DNA of 64,000 nucleotides from Flavobacterium soyae (GTDB lineage Bacteria > Bacteroidota > Bacteroidia > Flavobacteriales > Flavobacteriaceae). A model generated the notes under the pieces. It did not search any database. It was not told the origin of the DNA and saw nothing but the letters and a program-made list of their open reading frames with translations. Position numbers and translations under genes: made by a program. Below are positions 61,126-64,000 of the stretch, piece after piece. Location: assembly GCF_021245985.1 (NCBI RefSeq), contig NZ_JAJQXA010000019.1, forward strand, positions 28,216 through 92,215, written 5' to 3'. Position 1 is the stretch's first letter. The number at the start of each line of letters is the position of its first letter.

Positions 61126-61959
61126 ATGCCGAAATTAAATCAATTTGAAACTCTTGTCATTCACGAGTTCGAAGATGAAAAATTTCATCTGCCTCCGCAT
61201 ACGCATACCTATTACGAAATCATATATATAAAGAAAGGAAGCGGTGTTCATCACCTCAACAATAATCTTCTTCCATACAAGTCTGGAGACTTATTTGTGA
61301 TTTCGCCAGAAGACGAGCATTATTTTGATATTAAAAAATCGACCCGCTTTGTTTATATCAAATTCACTGATAATTATTTTAACTCTAAACAAAATTTAAC
61401 CTGCGATGAATTTTTAATTCACACGCCTGAAAATTTTATGCGGGATAAATTATTAAAGGAAACCGTTTTAAAATTAGATGATCCTTGCAAAACGATTCTT
61501 AAAAATACAATCGAAAACATTACGGCTTATAATTGCAAAACCGATGTTTCAACTTCGCCTATTATCTTTTATCAGATTCTTTCGATTTTTGGTGTAATTA
61601 AAGAAACTATTAAATGTATGAATCTGCGAATGGAATCGACGCATATCGATAACGAACAAATTGCCACTTATATTCATCAGAATATTTACAATCCGAAATT
61701 GGTACAGATAAAAGTTATTGCCAGTCATTTTAATATTGCCGAAACTTATTTTAGTGCTTATTTTAAGAGGACTTTTTCTATCAGTTATCGTGAATACATT
61801 AATAATCTGCGAACGACTTTAATCGAAAAACGTATTCATAACGACAAACTTTCTATTAAACAAATCGCCTACGAATTTGGTTTTACTGATGAAAGCCATC
61901 TTTCGAATTATTTTAAAAAGAAGAAAAACATGAAACCGACTGATTTTAAGAAAACATAA
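61126..61959 (+). CDS. AraC-family transcriptional regulator
   Basis: 277 residues. Cupin N-terminus (HLPPHTHTYYEIIYIKKGSGVHHLNNNLLPYKSGDLFVISPEDEHYF) with the metal-type HxHxxYE. The C-terminal AraC domain includes VIASHFNIAETYFSAYFKRTFSISYREYI and IAYEFGFTDESHLSNYFKKKKNMKPTDF. It is divergent from the MFS gene, the usual arrangement of exporter and local regulator. Confidence 0.92.
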   Translation: MPKLNQFETLVIHEFEDEKFHLPPHTHTYYEIIYIKKGSGVHHLNNNLLPYKSGDLFVISPEDEHYFDIKKSTRFVYIKFTDNYFNSKQNLTCDEFLIHTPENFMRDKLLKETVLKLDDPCKTILKNTIENITAYNCKTDVSTSPIIFYQILSIFGVIKETIKCMNLRMESTHIDNEQIATYIHQNIYNPKLVQIKVIASHFNIAETYFSAYFKRTFSISYREYINNLRTTLIEKRIHNDKLSIKQIAYEFGFTDESHLSNYFKKKKNMKPTDFKKT

Positions 61960-62002
61960 AATTTGAAATCTTAAATAAAGAACAGCTCTTAAAAAAATTA
62001 TC

Positions 62003-62010
62003 TAAATTTG
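62003..62010 (+). promoter_or_regulatory. -7 box TAAATTTG of the Cys-rich gene
   Basis: 20 nt before the TTG start at 62030; the leader is short. Confidence 0.6.
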
Positions 62011-62029
62011 TAATTCAAAAGCTTTTACA

Positions 62030-62413
62030 TTGAAGAAAAACACACACATATTATTTTTCATTTTAACCCTTGGCTTCTTTTTGATGTCCAGTTCAGGTTA
62101 TGCATGTGGAAAATCTTCTGAAAAAACTTCGTGCGAAAAGAAAGCTTCTTCTAAAAAAGAGAAAACCCATTCTTGTCAGGAAGATTGCTGTAAGAAAGGT
62201 CATAATTCTAAAGATCAGCACGGCTGCAGTGGAAAATGCGATCATTCGAGCTGTACAACTACTACTTTGCAATTTAGTCTGCTAACCACAAACGAATTTG
62301 AATTCGAAAATAATCTCTTTAATTTCTCATCTGAGAAATCTATATCTTACTATAAAACTGCCGGTATTTCTGATGGTTTTACTTCTATTTGGTTAATTCC
62401 TAAAATAAACTAA
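62030..62413 (+). CDS. Cys/His-rich secreted protein, probable metal binder
   Basis: 127 residues, TTG start (MKKNTHILFF). A signal peptide ends at about SSGYA. The next 55 residues carry nine cysteines (CGKSSEKTSCEKK, HSCQEDCCKKGHN, HGCSGKCDHSSC) and several histidines. The tail (residues 85-127) is ordinary. A metal-binding function is inferred from composition and from the DUF3347 and HMA genes that follow. No named family was recognised. Confidence 0.65.
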   Translation: MKKNTHILFFILTLGFFLMSSSGYACGKSSEKTSCEKKASSKKEKTHSCQEDCCKKGHNSKDQHGCSGKCDHSSCTTTTLQFSLLTTNEFEFENNLFNFSSEKSISYYKTAGISDGFTSIWLIPKIN

Positions 62414-62570
62414 ATTCTATTTCTGACAGCCATAATAATGTTTTGCCGCTAAGGCACAAAGGCTCGAAGAAATATAAAACTTTGCATCTCTGCGACTTTG
62501 CGAGATTAAAAACATCCTAAATTATTTAACTTCAGAGAAAAATTACATTCTCTATCAAAATTTACATACA
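62414..62570. other. Short gap with a dispersed repeat fragment
   Basis: Contains GCCGCTAAGGCACAAAGGCTCG and CTTTGCATCTCTGCGACTTTGCG, relatives of the repeat arms at 63695 and of the 52-bp retron-flanking repeat. No gene. Confidence 0.5.
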
Positions 62571-63101
62571 ATGAAAAACTTAATATCAACTATAGCAGCA
62601 ATAATCACATTATTATTTATTGCAAACACGATTCAGGCAAATACAATAAAAACAATAGAAACAGCAACTGAAATCGCTGATTCAAGTCAGTTACAATCTG
62701 TTTATGATGCTTATTTTAATGTAAAAGATGCTTTAATTAAAAGTGATGCAAAATTAACTTCGGCGAAAGCCAAAGATTTATTAGACGCGATTACTGCTAT
62801 AAAAATGGACAAATTAAAAACTGACGAACATACAGCCTGGATGAAAGTGGTAAAAAAATTAACTGCCGATGCCAAAAGTATTTCGACTTCAACAGATTTA
62901 AAAAAGCAGCGTGAGACTTTTAAATCGCTTTCAAAAAACACATATACCTTAATTAAAGTTTCAAAATCAAACGAAGTTGTTTACAAACAATACTGCCCAA
63001 TGGCCGATGCTGACTGGTTAAGCAAAGAAAAAGCAGTTAAGAATCCGTATTACGGTTCTTCGATGTTAACTTGCGGAAACGTGGTAGAAACTATCAAATA
63101 A
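62571..63101 (+). CDS. DUF3347 domain protein, probable copper-associated
   Basis: 176 residues with a signal peptide (ending IQAN). The DUF3347 helical domain spans about 40-140 (LQSVYDAYFNVKDALIKSDAKLTSAKAKDLLDAI, WMKVVKKLTADAKSI). The C-terminal YKQYCPMADADWLSKEKAVKNPYYGSSMLTCG is the family's typical metal-site segment with two Cys and a Met. DUF3347 domains also occur fused to efflux membrane-fusion proteins such as CusB. A periplasmic copper chaperone role is inferred. Confidence 0.87.
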   Translation: MKNLISTIAAIITLLFIANTIQANTIKTIETATEIADSSQLQSVYDAYFNVKDALIKSDAKLTSAKAKDLLDAITAIKMDKLKTDEHTAWMKVVKKLTADAKSISTSTDLKKQRETFKSLSKNTYTLIKVSKSNEVVYKQYCPMADADWLSKEKAVKNPYYGSSMLTCGNVVETIK

Positions 63102-63103
63102 AT

Positions 63104-63664
63104 ATGACGCTCTACATCAAAAACATGGTGTGCGCCCGCTGTAAAATGGTTGTGAAGTCTGAGTTTGAAAAACTCGGACTTCAGACTATTTCTGTAGAAT
63201 TAGGCGAAGTCGAACTGCAAGATGATATCAATGATTCTCAGAAAGAGATTTTGCTTAAAAACCTGCAGACTTTGGGTTTCGATTTATTGGATGATAAAAA
63301 AACCAAAACCATCGAGAAAATTAAAAATCTTATTGTCGATTTGGTTCATCATAAAAATAGCGAACTCAAAGTTAACTTATCTGATTATTTAGCAGAAAAC
63401 CTAAATCAGGATTATAATTCTTTAAGCAATCTTTTCTCAGAAATTGAAAATACAACTATCGAAAAGTATTTTATCAGCCAGAAAATTGAGAAAGTAAAAG
63501 AGTTATTGATTTACAACGAACTATCTTTAAGTGAAATTGCTGATCTTTTAAATTACAGCAACGTAGCGCATTTAAGTAATCAATTCAAGAAAATTACGGG
63601 TTTTACACCTACTTATTTCAAACAGCTGAAAGATAAGAAACGTATTCAGATCGAGAATTTGTAA
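63104..63664 (+). CDS. HMA-like N-domain fused to AraC-type DNA-binding domain
   Basis: 186 residues from the ATG at 63104, 2 nt after the DUF3347 stop; an earlier in-frame start at 63071 overlaps that gene. The N-terminal 70 residues form a ferredoxin-like HMA domain with the CxxC pair (MVCARCKMVV). The C-terminal part is an AraC double helix-turn-helix (SLSEIADLLNYSNVAHLSNQFKKITGFTPTYFKQL). This joins a metal sensor to a DNA-binding domain and probably regulates the metal genes around it. Confidence 0.85.
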   Translation: MTLYIKNMVCARCKMVVKSEFEKLGLQTISVELGEVELQDDINDSQKEILLKNLQTLGFDLLDDKKTKTIEKIKNLIVDLVHHKNSELKVNLSDYLAENLNQDYNSLSNLFSEIENTTIEKYFISQKIEKVKELLIYNELSLSEIADLLNYSNVAHLSNQFKKITGFTPTYFKQLKDKKRIQIENL

Positions 63665-63694
63665 TTTATTTTAACCGCAAAAGCACAAAGGTTT

Positions 63695-63837
63695 ACGCAA
63701 AGTTCGCAAAGATTGTAAACACAGCCAATGGTTTTAATCATTGGAATACAATAAATTTATCATAACATATGTCCCCAAGGTTAAAACCTTGAGCTATGTT
63801 TTCTGACAAAGTTAGCAAAGCTTTGCGAACTTTGCGT
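63695..63837. repeat. ACGCAAAGTTCGCAAAG inverted repeat with inner hairpins
   Basis: The outer arms 63695-63711 and 63821-63837 are perfect 17-bp inverted repeats. Inside are CCAATG/CATTGG (63725-63744) and CAAGGTT-AA-AACCTTG (63776-63791). The gap 63665-63947 has no gene. Confidence 0.7.
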
Positions 63838-63947
63838 TTTTTATACATACAGCATATCAAAAATTCCTTGCGCTCTCCTATGTTTGTCAAGTTAATTTAC
63901 GATGAGTGATCGTTATGTTTAAATTTGCAATAATTAAGTGAAAAGGA

Positions 63948-64000
63948 ATGAGAGTCCATTGGCGCCTAAATAGTTCAAGAAACATATTCTCGCAAAGAAA
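63948..64000 (+). CDS. Possible start of a gene cut by the window edge
   Basis: An ATG at 63948, preceded by AAAAGGA, opens a frame that runs to the window end (MRVHWRLNSSRN). A TAAATTTG -7 box lies 21 nt upstream at 63920-63927. Only 17 codons are visible, so it may be spurious. Confidence 0.3.
   Translation, partial: MRVHWRLNSSRNIFSQR

Overview
The window is a 64-kb chromosomal segment of a Bacteroidota bacterium, almost certainly a Flavobacterium or close relative. The signs are low G+C, many promoters of the Bacteroidota type (TTG, about 19 nt, then TAnnTTTG), SusC/SusD and TonB-receptor genes with carboxypeptidase-regulatory-like N-termini, PorT-type barrels, a Flavobacteria-type 6S RNA between zapA and rny, and dense intergenic palindromes.

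Layout. 1-6.6 kb: the end of an ABC exporter, a DUF2971 protein, a lipoprotein, a TonB-dependent receptor and an M23 peptidase. 6.7-9.2 kb: coiled-coil protein, zapA, 6S RNA, rny. 9.2-14 kb: PAS histidine kinase, xerD, two divergent barrel paralogues, aroQ. 14-20.3 kb: DUF5686 protein, CDF transporter, murA, DUF4290, DUF493. 20.6-28.1 kb: secreted hydrolase, ATPase, recQ-fmt, HU, YqgE, class IV aminotransferase, START-like protein, tRNA-Met. 28.2-31 kb: small genes, an IS3 fossil, a DHFR-like protein, and a DUF2490/lipoprotein carbonic anhydrase pair. 31.3-36.5 kb: a cell-surface signalling unit (ECF sigma, FecR, STN-type TonB receptor, and a divergent repeat lipoprotein). 36.9-39 kb: an OB-fold/DUF5777/cytochrome c/YceI operon. 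39-44.5 kb: aldo/keto reductase, AraC regulator, Na+/H+ antiporter, GH130 enzyme.

44.5-47 kb is the accessory island and the highlight. A DUF3800 gene and a retron-type reverse transcriptase (with NAxxH, YADD and VTG motifs) are separated by a 96-nt gap that folds into a closed structure resembling a very compact retron msr-msd RNA (AGTGGG/CCCACT outer stem followed by TTAGC). The cassette is markedly AT-rich and is bracketed by about 90% identical 52-bp direct repeats. A second 75-bp repeat just downstream recurs 3.2 kb away, where it carries the promoter of an unrelated operon.

47-52.4 kb: hydrolase/EamA pair, Lrp regulator, nucleosidase, an unknown protein with an AraC regulator, and a pentapeptide-repeat protein. 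52.5-59.1 kb: a SusC-SusD-DUF4957/DUF5123 glycan-uptake trio without enzymes in view, preceded by a LacI-type operator. 59.9-64 kb: MFS exporter and divergent AraC regulator, then a metal (probably copper) cluster with a Cys-rich protein, a DUF3347 protein and an HMA-AraC fusion. No CRISPR array, prophage, rRNA operon or intact insertion sequence was seen. Every family assignment comes from reading motifs by eye; no database search was run.
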